From Methanotrichaceae archaeon (GTDB lineage: Archaea > Halobacteriota > Methanosarcinia > Methanotrichales > Methanotrichaceae): DNA of 64,000 nucleotides. Below the pieces are notes generated by a model, which saw nothing but the letters and a program-made list of their open reading frames with translations, did not search any database and was not told the origin of the DNA. The stretch's first letter is position 1. Each line of letters opens with the position of its first letter. Made by a program: the position numbers and the translations under genes. Of the stretch, positions 9,785 to 18,775 are shown piece after piece. The stretch spans positions 62,001-126,000 of the forward strand of contig JABLXE010000010.1 of NCBI GenBank assembly GCA_013178225.1, in the 5' to 3' direction.

Positions 9785-9819
9785 GCCTTTGCCATAGGCT
9801 TTTTTTGGGCATTTTTTTT
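9785..9819 (+). terminator. Candidate terminator of the pspA operon
   Basis: A short stem GCCT/AGGC (9785-9788, 9796-9799) is followed by T7 (9800-9806) and, after GGGCA, T8 (9812-9819). The T-tracts are the main evidence, since archaeal termination relies on oligo-T. The following 9820-10086 is pyrimidine-rich and holds no gene. Confidence 0.55.
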
Positions 9820-10086
9820 GCCTTTAGCCGTCTTCTCAAAATTTTACCTCCTCCTGCCGTCTTTTCCTAAACCATCTTTTCTGTCACCATCTCAAAAAAC
9901 CGCCTTCCAACCGTCCTTCGTGTTGGCCGCGATAGAAGCCCCGTTCCTCTGTCGTTGGAAGCTTTTCGCTTTTCCTCCCGGCTTTCCCCGGTCAAAGAAG
10001 CAGATACATAAAGCCTGAGATCCTATATTCTTACTGGCAAAATGCAAATTGATGGAGACGGAAAAAGTATCCTGAGAGTGGTTCCT

Positions 10087-10821
10087 ATGGCGGACGAAAG
10101 GGAAAAACAGAGGATTAAGGTAATAAAAGACGGGCCGTATCGAGTTACCGGTGGACTGCCGCTCTACGAGCAGGTGATAGTCACCGATGAAGATGGTCAC
10201 AGCAAGGAACTGGTGGATATCAAGGAATTTCCACGTCGCGAGACCTATATTTTGTGCCGGTGCGGAGCATCCAAAAATAAGCCCTTCTGTGATGGAAGTC
10301 ACCGGGAGATCCACTTCGATGGCAGCGAAACGGCCAGCAGAAAACCCTACATCGAAAAAGCAGAGGTATTCGAAGGTCCGGACCTGAAATTGACCGATGC
10401 CCCTGAGTTCTGTGATCACTCACGCTTCTGTCTCCGGGCTGGCGGCATCTGGAAATTGATACAGAAATCGGACGACCCGGAAGCCAGGCAGGCTGCCATC
10501 GAAGAGGCCATGACCTGCCCTTCAGGAAGACTGGTGCTGTGGGATAAGAAGACTGGCAAACCTTTCGAGAACGAATTTGAGCCCTCGCTGGTGCTTGTTC
10601 GCGATAAGCAGAAGAGCTGTGAGGGCCCGATATGGGTTCGGGGCGGAGTGGCCATCGAATCTGCAGACGGCAGCATGTATGAATCCCGGAATAGAGTCAC
10701 CCTCTGTCGCTGCGGGAAATCGGAGAACAAACCCTACTGTGACGGCAGCCATTGGATGAACAGCGAGCAGAAGCTGCAGTTTCAGAAGAAATGGGGGCTG
10801 GATCCGAACAAAAGACAGTAA
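10087..10821 (+). CDS. Double CDGSH-type iron-sulfur protein
   Basis: Two CDGSH signatures are visible, CRCGASKNKPFCDGSH in the N-terminal third and CRCGKSENKPYCDGSH near the C terminus, each able to hold a 2Fe-2S cluster with 3 Cys and 1 His. Between them is a divergent mono-cluster region (FCDHSRFCLRAGG, MTCPSGRLVLWD) of the DUF1271/Fer4_19 type. The product probably carries electrons or senses redox state, but its partner is unknown. ATG at 10087 (MADEREKQRIKV) is preferred over ATG at 10042 because relatives begin at this point; no strong ribosome site decides it. Confidence 0.85.
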   Translation: MADEREKQRIKVIKDGPYRVTGGLPLYEQVIVTDEDGHSKELVDIKEFPRRETYILCRCGASKNKPFCDGSHREIHFDGSETASRKPYIEKAEVFEGPDLKLTDAPEFCDHSRFCLRAGGIWKLIQKSDDPEARQAAIEEAMTCPSGRLVLWDKKTGKPFENEFEPSLVLVRDKQKSCEGPIWVRGGVAIESADGSMYESRNRVTLCRCGKSENKPYCDGSHWMNSEQKLQFQKKWGLDPNKRQ

Positions 10822-10883
10822 AAGACTGTAGCCCCAGCCCCACAAGAAACTATAAGTATCCTGCCCCACGAGAAGCCATTCTG

Positions 10884-11135
10884 ATGATCATATCCATCCC
10901 GCTCTTCTCGACAGAGCTTCTCATAGCCGCGGCCCTGATTGGTATCGGAATGCTTCTGGTTCCTCTATCGCACCGGGCGGGAGTGGTGCTGATTGGCGCA
11001 GGCAGCGCTCTGATGGCGGGCGTGGTCATATTCACCATGCCTCACGGGCTGGAGGCACCATCGCTGATCCTGTTCGGGATTTCGCTGGTGGTGGGGGCCT
11101 GGATGGTGATGATCGGCCTCAGAAAGCCCAGCTGA
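10884..11135 (+). CDS. Small three-helix membrane protein
   Basis: About 83 residues, almost entirely hydrophobic, with three predicted membrane helices (ELLIAAALIGIGMLLV, AGVVLIGAGSALMAGVV, SLILFGISLVVGAWMVMIG). Frame-open sequence continues upstream into the CDGSH gene but looks non-coding, so the ATG at 10884 is chosen. No family recognised. Confidence 0.6.
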   Translation: MIISIPLFSTELLIAAALIGIGMLLVPLSHRAGVVLIGAGSALMAGVVIFTMPHGLEAPSLILFGISLVVGAWMVMIGLRKPS

Positions 11136-11278
11136 ATAGAAAAAGCGCAAATAAGGATAGACAGTTCGACCGCAGAGCGGCAAATATCTCATTTTACGAG
11201 CGGCTTTTTTGCCGGGAAGGAACTCAATTCCAATGGCAAGCCTTATATCTATCATCTGCATCTTTGCTTTTCGCCAGC

Positions 11279-11354
11279 GGGGCCATAGGGTAGCCTGGTA
11301 TCCTACAGGACTGGGGGTCCTGTGACCTGCGTTCAAATCGCAGTGGCCCCACCA
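11279..11354 (+). tRNA. tRNA-Pro (anticodon GGG), CCA encoded
   Basis: The acceptor stem GGGGCCA/TGGCCCC, D arm region, anticodon stem CAGGA/TCCTG around loop CTGGGGG (anticodon GGG), variable TGAC, and T arm CTGCG-TTCAAAT-CGCAG are all present, followed by discriminator A (11351) and genomic CCA (11352-11354). The 3' part from the anticodon stem onward is repeated at 21593, and this tRNA is the integration site of the element to its right. Its 3' half has therefore been supplied by the element while function is retained. Confidence 0.93.
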
Positions 11355-11369
11355 CTTGATTTTGCTGAT
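11306..11369. repeat. attL core (64 bp) of the tRNA-Pro element
   Basis: Starts CAGGACTGGGGG in the tRNA anticodon stem and ends TTTTGCTGAT beyond the CCA. It is identical to 21593-21656. After one mismatch (G here, A at attR) a further 8 bases, GCGATTTT, also match. Confidence 0.92.
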
Positions 11370-11507
11370 GGCGATTTTCACATTTACTACTGCCCATTCC
11401 AACATGAAATCCACCTTTTGGCCATTTATTCTTTTTCGCCACTTGATTCTTAATCCTGTAACCGATCCCTGCTAGAATTTCGGGGAGTATCTAATTGAAG
11501 TCCATTG

Positions 11508-12963
11508 GTCATCGGTTAAGGTTTGATTTAAATACTCTCCCTGTCCCATTGGTGTCATCTCATTATACCTCTATTGGATAACTCTATTAATAACATATAA
11601 ATAATATAGATTTCTTTCTAACCTCGAAGGGCCGATGAAAGTGTTTTAAAAGCTACTCATTCGAGGAAAAGAGAATCTGATCGAAAGGGAGCTATGTGAG
11701 CTGTTTCCAGCCGAATGGCTGAGAAACAAGGCAAGAGAGACTGGTTTGATCAAGCGTGAGCGCAAGATCGATCCAGTGATTATCTTCTGGGTCTTAGCTA
11801 TTGGCTACGGAACTTTTTTTCAGCGAACTCTTGCTGGTCTGAAGCGCAATTATGAGAGAGCTTCGAAACAGATTTTGAGCGATAGCAGTTGGTATTATCG
11901 GTTCACTCCTGAGCTTGTCGCTTTTCTGCACGAGTGCGTAGCAAGAGGTATGGAAACATGTCTCAAGAACCGAGCCGAACCTTAAGTGATCGCCTCTCGC
12001 CGTTCAAAGATGTCCTGATCCAGGACAATACTATCGTTAGGCTACACGAAAAGCTATCCCAAGTCTGGCCAGCCACAAGATCGCGCAAAGTAGCAGCAGG
12101 CGTCAAGGTTGCCGTCCTGACCAGCGCCATAGCTAACGGTCCGAAGAGCGTGGCTCTGTTTGCTGAGAGCACCAATGACCTAAAGACTCTGAAGATTGGA
12201 TCCTGGGTAAAAGACCGCATTCTGCTAATAGATCTAGGGTTCTACAAGTATCACGCTTTCACCCGCATCAAGGAGAATGGTGGATCCTTCGTGTCCAGGC
12301 TGAAGAGCAATGCCAATCCGCAAATAATCGATACCAATCGGGCCTATCGAGGCAGGAGCATCGATATAAGAGGCAAGTACCTCCAAGATGTCTTGAAGAA
12401 TTTAAAAAGGCAGGTGCTGGACGCAGAAGTGGAGATAGAATTCAATCGTCGAGCTTACCGCGGCAAAGAGAAAAAGGATAGCGAGCGGTTCAGGTTGGTT
12501 GCAGCTTACAACGAAGATGAGGACAAGTATCATCTGTACATAACCAATCTCTCACCAGACCTGCTGGAGCCTGAAGAGGTAGCCAGGCTATATGCAGCTC
12601 GATGGGAAGTGGAGATATTGTTCAAAGAACTCAAGAGCAAGTATGCGCTGGATATAATTCCTACCTCTAATCCGCAAGTGATTGAGGCCTTCATCTGTAT
12701 CTCCATTCTCACATTGATTATCAGCAGGAGAATCTATACAATCATACGCCGACGCAATCCCGAGCCAAAGATGTAAGGTTTACTCAGCTCAGGTGGAGCA
12801 ACTTCTTCTTGGAGAATGCCAGTCAGATACTGAATGCCGTTCTGTCTTATCTCGGAGCGAGCATATCCTTAATGACTTCATTTGAAATTAGCCTAAGTGA
12901 GGCACTCGACCCGCATGTGAACAGAAGGCGATTTACTGAGGAATGGTGGACTTAACCGATGAC
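11508..12963 (+). mobile_element. Decayed IS4-family-like insertion sequence inside the element
   Basis: GTCATCGGTTAAG at 11508-11520 is repeated inverted as CTTAACCGATGAC at 12951-12963, enclosing a transposase pseudogene. No convincing target duplication is visible. The right end lies inside the 3' end of a minus-strand wHTH reading frame, so the insertion truncated or extended that gene. Confidence 0.7.
11635..12955 (+). pseudogene. IS4-family-like transposase pseudogene
   Basis: The DDE-type core is recognisable: DRILLIDLGFYKYHAF with a catalytic Asp, the YxxRWEVEILFKELKS-type Glu motif (ARWEVEILFKELKS), and a C-terminal helix region. The reading is broken three times: a TAA at codon 5 (11647), a frame change around 11943-11985, and another near 12767-12776, after which the ending (WSNFFLENASQILNAVLS to RFTEEWWT) lies in the third frame and stops at 12953-12955. 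Without all three repairs no full-length product is possible. Confidence 0.75.
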
Positions 12964-13199
12964 ACATGAATTGAATTAATATTAGAGATGCTGGATAATA
13001 ACGCGACACCTGACGGTGTTATCTTATAGACTTTCCCCTCCAATGCTAGATATCCGTGGCCAATGAGCCATTCTAGATAGGTACCTGCCGTCTTGGAGTT
13101 AAGATTGGCCTCACGGATTAGGCGAGTCTTGGTCGCGCCTCCTGACTTACATTTATTCAGTATGCATGCTACTATCTGTAGTTTCTCTCGCCTCGCTAT
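12933..13199 (-). CDS. Winged-helix transcriptional regulator with ATA in place of the start codon
   Basis: The frame encodes about 88 residues beginning ARREKLQIVACILNKC, then TKTRLIREANLNSKTAGTYLEWLIGHGYL and VYKITPSGVALL. This is the pattern of small archaeal wHTH proteins (HTH_45 type) that bind DNA near their own genes. AGGAGGC lies at 13206-13212 with a 6-base spacer, yet the codon in the normal start position is ATA, so this is either a rare start or an inactivated ATG. The last few residues and the stop lie in the terminal repeat of the adjacent insertion sequence. It is the best candidate regulator of the element. Confidence 0.6.
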   Translation of the reverse strand: MARREKLQIVACILNKCKSGGATKTRLIREANLNSKTAGTYLEWLIGHGYLALEGKVYKITPSGVALLSSISNINSIHVSSVKSTIPQ

Positions 13200-13212
13200 A
13201 TTGATGCCTCCT

Positions 13213-13526
13213 AGGAAATCCAGAAAGACAACTATCGTCGCCTAAACTGAAAAACTTTGGGGAAGTAAAATACGGATGTAAAATAAGGATGATTAAAGCG
13301 TCATCGCCAAAGATAGCGTCGTCGTCCTCGCCGCGCCTGAGCCAGGTTTCTGGATTGTGGCAACACCATAAAGGGATTAGATGAAGGCCATCCCCCACTG
13401 CGGCTACGACGCCGTCGATCGACAAGAGCTTTGTAGGAACCAGGTACTTCTCTGTCCTGACCCTGCGGTCGGACTACATAAAGCCTAAGGGGACTGAAGA
13501 TTCTCTTCATTTTATTCTTCCTTTGA
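13213..13526. other. Region without supported gene
   Basis: About 310 bases between the wHTH gene and a minus-strand small frame. Overlapping frames on both strands look random. I see no clear promoter or repeat. Confidence 0.4.
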
Positions 13527-13772
13527 TTAAAGGAGGCGAAGGTCGAGAATGGAGAGGTCTCGGGGAGCCGGATCGAGGCGGTTTGCGAGAATACGGTCGC
13601 TCAGCAGCATTCTCATCACTGATCTGCATTGGTCTTGACCTATTTCTCCGATCATAAGTCCCCGATAGATTGCCGCTTTTATGCTTGAGTCGCGGCCGTT
13701 GGAGGCTTTGGCTATGAGTTCGGCCGGATTGACGGATAAAGCCGAATCGTTAGCCAGGAATGCGTTAGCCAA
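13527..13772 (-). CDS. Hypothetical protein, possible remnant
   Basis: An 81-residue frame with coding-like composition (ELIAKASNGRDSSIKAAIYR, then QCRSVMRMLLSDRILANRL). The frame is open back to a stop near 13810 but has only TTG at 13772 as a start and no ribosome site. Its beginning (DSLANAF, FLANDS) is formed by copies of the TTAGCCA-type motif read on the minus strand, and a decayed relative can be read at 18790-18840. No family recognised; it may be part of a broken gene together with 13882-14176. Confidence 0.3.
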   Translation of the reverse strand: MANAFLANDSALSVNPAELIAKASNGRDSSIKAAIYRGLMIGEIGQDQCRSVMRMLLSDRILANRLDPAPRDLSILDLRLL

Positions 13773-14060
13773 AGAATCAGCTGCTAGAGACGTGGTGGAG
13801 CCATTTAGCTAGCTTTAGCTAGAATCTGTGTTTGGCTAAATATAGAGTCTAAGAATGGTCCTTTTCGTCTGAAACTCCGTATTAATGGTTATTGAAGGAT
13901 TTAGCTAAGGTGCGAGTATGAGGATGGCACGAGTGTGAGGATCGATGCTCGATTAGAGGCTCACGCTGGAATATCTCGGCCAATTGAAGGAATGCGCCTA
14001 TGGATTGCGGTTCTTTCGCCAAAACCCGAGTTAGCCAAATGAAGCTAAATGTAGCTAAAT
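13749..14060. repeat. Left cluster of TTAGCTA-type motifs (about nine copies)
   Basis: Copies of TTAGC(T/C)A or its complement are found near 13749, 13764, 13804, 13813, 13831, 13899, 14031, 14043 and 14052. The core TTAGCTAA is palindromic. A segment from about 13765 to 13910 is an imperfect direct repeat of about 18792 to 18936: both contain TTAGCCAAAGAATC, then TTTAGCTAGCTTTAGC, then GTCTGAAAC, in the same order and spacing. The two clusters flank the kinase genes. Confidence 0.7.
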
Positions 14061-14176
14061 TCCTCCTGATAGAGTCTTCAACCCTTGCAATGGTGCTGGC
14101 TACATCTTCCACAGGCGGCAAAGATAAATCCCAATGGATAGCTGTATAAACTATAACGATATAATTAGAACGTCCT
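13882..14176 (-). pseudogene. Minus-strand coding remnant of unknown family
   Basis: An open frame reads YTAIHWDLSLPPVEDVAS, then RRNLATFSFIWLTRVLAKEP and SIGAFLQLAEIFQREPL, with amphipathic helical character. It is open to about 14176 without ATG or ribosome site; TTG at 14121 is the first conventional start. Probably part of a degraded gene. I do not recognise it. Confidence 0.35.
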
Positions 14177-14245
14177 TAAGAGCTAAACATATAAAGCGAA
14201 ACTTATAATAATAGGAACCAAAATTTCCTAGGCAGGAGACGTACA

Positions 14246-14540
14246 ATGGAATGCAGCCCCTCCTGCATGAAGATCGTGAAGTTTTGCTGGAAATAAAGAT
14301 GCAGAAATCCTGTAGCATAAAGGACCATCAAGAGCTGTTCTTAAGGATCTTTGACTATCTAAGGAATTGTTTGACAGATTTTACCAAGAATATGAGCTGC
14401 TCCAGAAAAATCGAATGAATAGGCCCTGCAAGATGGAAAAAAGATACACCAGATCGTCGAACCTACATAGGAGTGTACTTGGGACCATCGATTCTAAGGG
14501 AACACCGAACTGCGATAATTCAAAGGCGGCAGATGTAGGG
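14246..14540 (+). pseudogene. Possible twice-frameshifted small gene
   Basis: A TATA-like CATATAAAG near 14188, GGAG at 14234 and ATG at 14246 look like a real gene start, but the frame stops after 16 codons (MECSPSCMKIVKFCWK). Coding-like sequence continues in the other two frames: MQKSCSIKDHQELFLRIFDYL from 14299, then KELFDRFYQEYELLQKNRM and MEKRYTRSSN up to a stop near 14540. Two indels would join them. The alternative is that the 16-residue Cys-containing peptide is itself made. Confidence 0.35.
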
Positions 14541-14664
14541 TAAATGGCAAAAGACATGCGCAACAACTTGTCCCTCGCTTTCACGGACCATCAGGGAGAG
14601 GAGAAGCCCGACGATATTTCGAACGGTGCTGAGCAGTGCATTTAAGAAGGTGGTGTCGACCTAG

Positions 14665-15123
14665 ATGGAAAATGCAGCTATTAAAACAACAAGATTTGCA
14701 AACCTTGTAATGAGTCATGAGGATTGGCTGGTTCAAAGAGTTCTCTCTTATGCAAAGGAAAACGGTTACACGAGGTACACCTCTACATTAGCCGATGCCT
14801 GGAAGACCTCCATGTCCGATCTATCCCAATCTCTTCTGGAGTGCCTGAAGGAGCAATTAGTCGTGCCGGAGCTTCTGGCAGATGAAGATTATAAAATAGA
14901 CCTTATTGCCAAGTTCAGCATATTCGAGGCAAAAAGACACCGTAAACGTAGCGTAAGCTTGGGCATGTTTTTGGGCCTTATGAAATATTATCGCCAAAGC
15001 TACATCGATCTCGTCATGCGGGCAGCCTTTGAGATCGAAGAGGGGAGGAGCTATACCGATTGTTTATCGATCGGTTCTTTGATCGAATCGAACTCGGATT
15101 CTGTATGGAGTGAAACAGCTTGA
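14665..15123 (+). CDS. N-terminal helical sensor domain of a split histidine kinase
   Basis: A 152-residue soluble all-helical protein. WLVQRVLSYAKENGYTRYTSTLADAWK and HRKRSVSLGMFLGLMKYYRQSYIDL match the N-terminal domain that in bacterial (deltaproteobacterial-type) sensor kinases is fused directly to PAS domains; this is from memory of the family. Here the stop (15121-15123) overlaps the kinase TTG start by 4 bases and the two frames differ by -1. The products therefore are either coupled separate subunits or the result of an indel in one original gene. Confidence 0.65.
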   Translation: MENAAIKTTRFANLVMSHEDWLVQRVLSYAKENGYTRYTSTLADAWKTSMSDLSQSLLECLKEQLVVPELLADEDYKIDLIAKFSIFEAKRHRKRSVSLGMFLGLMKYYRQSYIDLVMRAAFEIEEGRSYTDCLSIGSLIESNSDSVWSETA

Positions 15124-18100
15124 CCGAGAATCAGGCTCTAGCAGAGCTGCAATCCGCCAATCGTTGCATGACCAACGAGAAGAACAAGTATCTAACCATC
15201 TTCGAGAGCTTCACGGATCCGGTCTTCTTATTTGATAAAGAGAATCGTATTGAGAATATGAATAATGCTGCCTCGGAGCTTTTTTTTGGTATCAGCGTCC
15301 CAGGATCCGCATACTACGATGAACAGAAGTTTAGAGAGGTCCTTCCCTGGATTGAAGGCGAACTAGCCGCATTGGATGAAAATGGCCAAAGGGAAGTTGT
15401 TTTTGAAAAGAAGGTAATGACTTGCAAGGGCACCCTCCAATTCCAAGTCAAAATCAAGCAGATGCTCGATGTCAGCGAGAAGTTCTGCGGCAAGGTCGTC
15501 ATACTCGACGATGTCACCGAGCGCAAGCGAGCAGAGGACCTTCTGGAACAGGAAAAGGCCCTCTTACGCTGCTTAATCGACTCCATACCTGATCTCATAT
15601 TCCTTAAAGATCCTGATAGCGTCTATCTTGGTTGCAATAAGGCTTTCGAGAAATATGTTGGACGCCCTGAGAGAGAGCAGATAGGCAAAACTGATTTTGA
15701 TTTCTTCGATGCTGAGACCGCAGAATTCTATCGAGAAAAAGATCGGCTGATGCTTGATGCCGGAGAGTCACGCCGCAACGAAGAATGGGTAACCTACCCG
15801 GATGGAAGAAGGGTTTTGCTTGATACCCTCAAAACACCTTTCTACGGCCCTAATGGAGAAATACTGGGTCTTGTGGGAATCAGCCGTGACATTACTCAGA
15901 GAAAGCTAGCAGAGCAAGCACTGAAGGATTCCGAGAGCAAACTGGCAGCCATTATTGAGTTCCTCCCAGATGCAACTTTTGTCTTAGACAATAATAAGGT
16001 AGTGATAGCTTGGAATCGCGCTATGGAAGAGATGACTGGTGTCAACAAGGAGAGTATCATCGGACAGGGGGACTATGCTTACGCCGTTCCCTTCTATGGC
16101 GAACGAAGGAAACAGTTGCTGGATCTCATAGATGTAGACGACAAGGACATTGTGTCCAATTATCAATATGTAAAAAGAAAAGGAAATACACTTTTTGCGG
16201 AGACATATGCACCTGCATTGAATGGAGGTAAAGGGGCCTATGTGTGGGCAACTGGAGCACCTCTCTTTGATAATGAAGGCAACCGTGTAGGCGTTATAGA
16301 ATCCATCCGCGATATAACTGAACGTAAAAGAGCAGATGGAACTCTACGAGAGCAGTTCAATTTTCTTCAGCAGTTAATGGATTCAATACCAAACCCTATC
16401 TTTTACAAAGACGCCAATGGTGTTTATCTTGGCTGCAATGCGGCCTTTGAGACTCTTATGGGCTTTCCCAAAGATGAGATAGTAGGTCATACCGTCTATG
16501 AGCTATATCCTAAAGACCTGGCTGATATTTATTTTGAGGCCGATAGCAAACTCTTCCAGAATCCTGGGTCGCAGGTATACGAGACTGAAATAGTCCATGC
16601 GGATGGAAGCAGGCACGACGTCATGTTGAGCAAAGCCACCTATTTCGACATCGAGGGTCGATTGGCAGGTCTTGTGGGCGTTATTCTGGACATAACTGAA
16701 AGGAAGCTTATTGAGAATTCCCTGAGGGAGTCTGAAAGACGCCTGGTGGATATTGTCAATTTCTTGCCTGATGCCACCCTGGTCATCGATCGGGAAGGCA
16801 AAGTGATTGCCTGGAACCGTGCCATTGAGTCGATGACCGGAATAAAGGCTGCGGAAATCCTGGGCAAGGGCAATTATGAATATGCTTTGCCCTTTTATGG
16901 CTATAGAAGGCCGATTCTAATCGATCTAGTACTCAAGTCCCAAGAAGAACTCGAAAGAGGGTACACCGATCTGAGAAAACAGGATGGAACACTGATTGGC
17001 GGAGCATACATGCCGACTCTTAAGGGAGGAGGAATTTTTCTTGTCGGCAGTGCAGCAGCACTTTACGATTCTGAAGGTAATGTCTCAGGAGCCATAGAGT
17101 CGATCCGAGACATAACTGAGAATAAGCTCGCTGAGGAGGAACTGAAAAGGGCTAAGGATGAAGCCGAGTTGGCCATGCGGGCTAAGTCCGAGTTCCTGGC
17201 CAACATGTCCCACGAGCTTCGCACACCGATGAATGCAGTAATAGGCATGACCAGCCTGCTGCTGATGGAAGATCTGACGGAGGAGCAGAAGGACTACGTG
17301 GAGACCATACGCAGCGGGGGCGAAGCGATGATGACGCTCATTAACGAGGTTCTGGACTTTTCACGGATGGAACGTGAGAAGCTGGAGTTGGAAGTCCATC
17401 CCTTCGACCTGCGCCAGCTGGTTGAAGAGGCATTGGATGTGGTTGCTGTGGAGGCCGCCAAGAAGGGTCTGGAGCTGGCCTACGTTTTTGAAAAATCTGC
17501 TCCTGAGGCTGTGGTAAGCGATCCGGCCAGGCTGCGACAGGTGCTCAGCAACCTGCTTGGCAATGCCGTGAAGTTCACGGATCATGGTAGCGTGATGCTA
17601 TCCGTATCTCACAAGGATGAAGAAGTCCACTTCGCCGTTCAAGATACAGGCATAGGCATAGCTGAGGGCCAGATGCACCGGCTCTTCCAGGCCTTCAGCC
17701 AGTTGAACATGTCTCTGACGCGGGGCTATGATGGGGCCGGCCTTGGCTTGGCTATTAGCAAGAAGCTGGTCGAACTGCTGGGCGGCCGGATCTGGGTAAC
17801 CAGTGAGGCTGGCCGGGGAAGCACTTTCCACTTCACTATCAAGGCTCTGGGGGCTCCTGCTCAGCTTAAATTGTTCATGGAAGAATCGCAGCCGCTTCTG
17901 CAGGGCAAGATCGTGCTGATCGTGGCCGGCAACCTTACCCTCAGACGAATATTGGGTCATCAGGTCCATAAATGGGGGATGACGCCACGGCTTGCGGAAT
18001 CCGTTCAGGAAGCTTATCGGGTTCTCCTGTCTTCCCAGTCATTCGACCTGGTTATAGTAGACCTGGCAACTCCCGATGCAGTGTCCGTGTTGACAGAGAT

Positions 18101-18698
18101 CCACGAATATTATGAACATCTTCCACAAGTTGTTCTGGTACCGATAGGCCAAAAGGTACCTTCCAGCCCCCAGGCCAAAGCAGTAACAAAGCCTATTAAG
18201 CTGGCTGATTTGCATGAGTCTTTGATCAAAGCGCTTTCAGAGCCCGAGCAGGAACCTGCAGAAATAAACACTGTCAATCAAGAGAGCGAATATAGACCTC
18301 TGCGCATCCTGCTAGCGGAAGACAGCATCTCCAACCAGAAGATGACCCTACTGATGCTTAAAAAGCTGGGTTACCGTGCCGACGTCGTGGCCAACGGTCA
18401 GGAAGCACTGCAGGCTCTGGAAAGGCAGCCTTACGATATAATTTTGATGGATGTGAAGATGCCGGTGATGAACGGCCTGGAAGCCACCAGAGCCATCCGG
18501 GAGAGATGGTCGAAGGAGGGTCCGAAAATCGTGGCCCTGACTGCTTATGCACTACCGGGGGACGAAAAGAGATGTCTCGCGGCGGGCATGGATGCCTACC
18601 TCAGTAAGCCGGTGCAGATGGACGATCTAGCGGAGATGCTGGATCGATACAATCCTGATAAAAGGGCGGCGATCGATGAATCATGCGATCTCTGCTGA
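15120..18698 (+). CDS. Hybrid sensor histidine kinase with five PAS domains and two receiver-like domains
   Basis: Domains by residue: PAS1 about 23-138, PAS2 148-265, PAS3 272-403, PAS4 412-530, PAS5 537-668, HisKA with the phospho-His in MSHELRTPMN (H698), HATPase 795-910 (NLLGNAVKF, DTGIGI, GAGLGLAI), a degenerate receiver about 930-1040, and a true receiver 1062-1178 (acidic pair E1067-D1068, phospho-acceptor D1111, K1163). The degenerate receiver keeps D991 and K1024 but lacks the acidic pair. PAS2-PAS3 and PAS4-PAS5 look like a duplicated two-domain unit. No membrane helix, so it senses a cytoplasmic signal. It starts at TTG overlapping the upstream gene. No separate output regulator is adjacent. 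The type is bacterial, suggesting transfer. Confidence 0.9.
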   Translation: MTENQALAELQSANRCMTNEKNKYLTIFESFTDPVFLFDKENRIENMNNAASELFFGISVPGSAYYDEQKFREVLPWIEGELAALDENGQREVVFEKKVMTCKGTLQFQVKIKQMLDVSEKFCGKVVILDDVTERKRAEDLLEQEKALLRCLIDSIPDLIFLKDPDSVYLGCNKAFEKYVGRPEREQIGKTDFDFFDAETAEFYREKDRLMLDAGESRRNEEWVTYPDGRRVLLDTLKTPFYGPNGEILGLVGISRDITQRKLAEQALKDSESKLAAIIEFLPDATFVLDNNKVVIAWNRAMEEMTGVNKESIIGQGDYAYAVPFYGERRKQLLDLIDVDDKDIVSNYQYVKRKGNTLFAETYAPALNGGKGAYVWATGAPLFDNEGNRVGVIESIRDITERKRADGTLREQFNFLQQLMDSIPNPIFYKDANGVYLGCNAAFETLMGFPKDEIVGHTVYELYPKDLADIYFEADSKLFQNPGSQVYETEIVHADGSRHDVMLSKATYFDIEGRLAGLVGVILDITERKLIENSLRESERRLVDIVNFLPDATLVIDREGKVIAWNRAIESMTGIKAAEILGKGNYEYALPFYGYRRPILIDLVLKSQEELERGYTDLRKQDGTLIGGAYMPTLKGGGIFLVGSAAALYDSEGNVSGAIESIRDITENKLAEEELKRAKDEAELAMRAKSEFLANMSHELRTPMNAVIGMTSLLLMEDLTEEQKDYVETIRSGGEAMMTLINEVLDFSRMEREKLELEVHPFDLRQLVEEALDVVAVEAAKKGLELAYVFEKSAPEAVVSDPARLRQVLSNLLGNAVKFTDHGSVMLSVSHKDEEVHFAVQDTGIGIAEGQMHRLFQAFSQLNMSLTRGYDGAGLGLAISKKLVELLGGRIWVTSEAGRGSTFHFTIKALGAPAQLKLFMEESQPLLQGKIVLIVAGNLTLRRILGHQVHKWGMTPRLAESVQEAYRVLLSSQSFDLVIVDLATPDAVSVLTEIHEYYEHLPQVVLVPIGQKVPSSPQAKAVTKPIKLADLHESLIKALSEPEQEPAEINTVNQESEYRPLRILLAEDSISNQKMTLLMLKKLGYRADVVANGQEALQALERQPYDIILMDVKMPVMNGLEATRAIRERWSKEGPKIVALTAYALPGDEKRCLAAGMDAYLSKPVQMDDLAEMLDRYNPDKRAAIDESCDLC

Positions 18699-18775
18699 AC
18701 GCCAAAACCCATCCGATTTCGGGACCGTTTCGGCCCCACGTGATGCTAGCCTGCGGAACTTGGCTGATCGGACAT

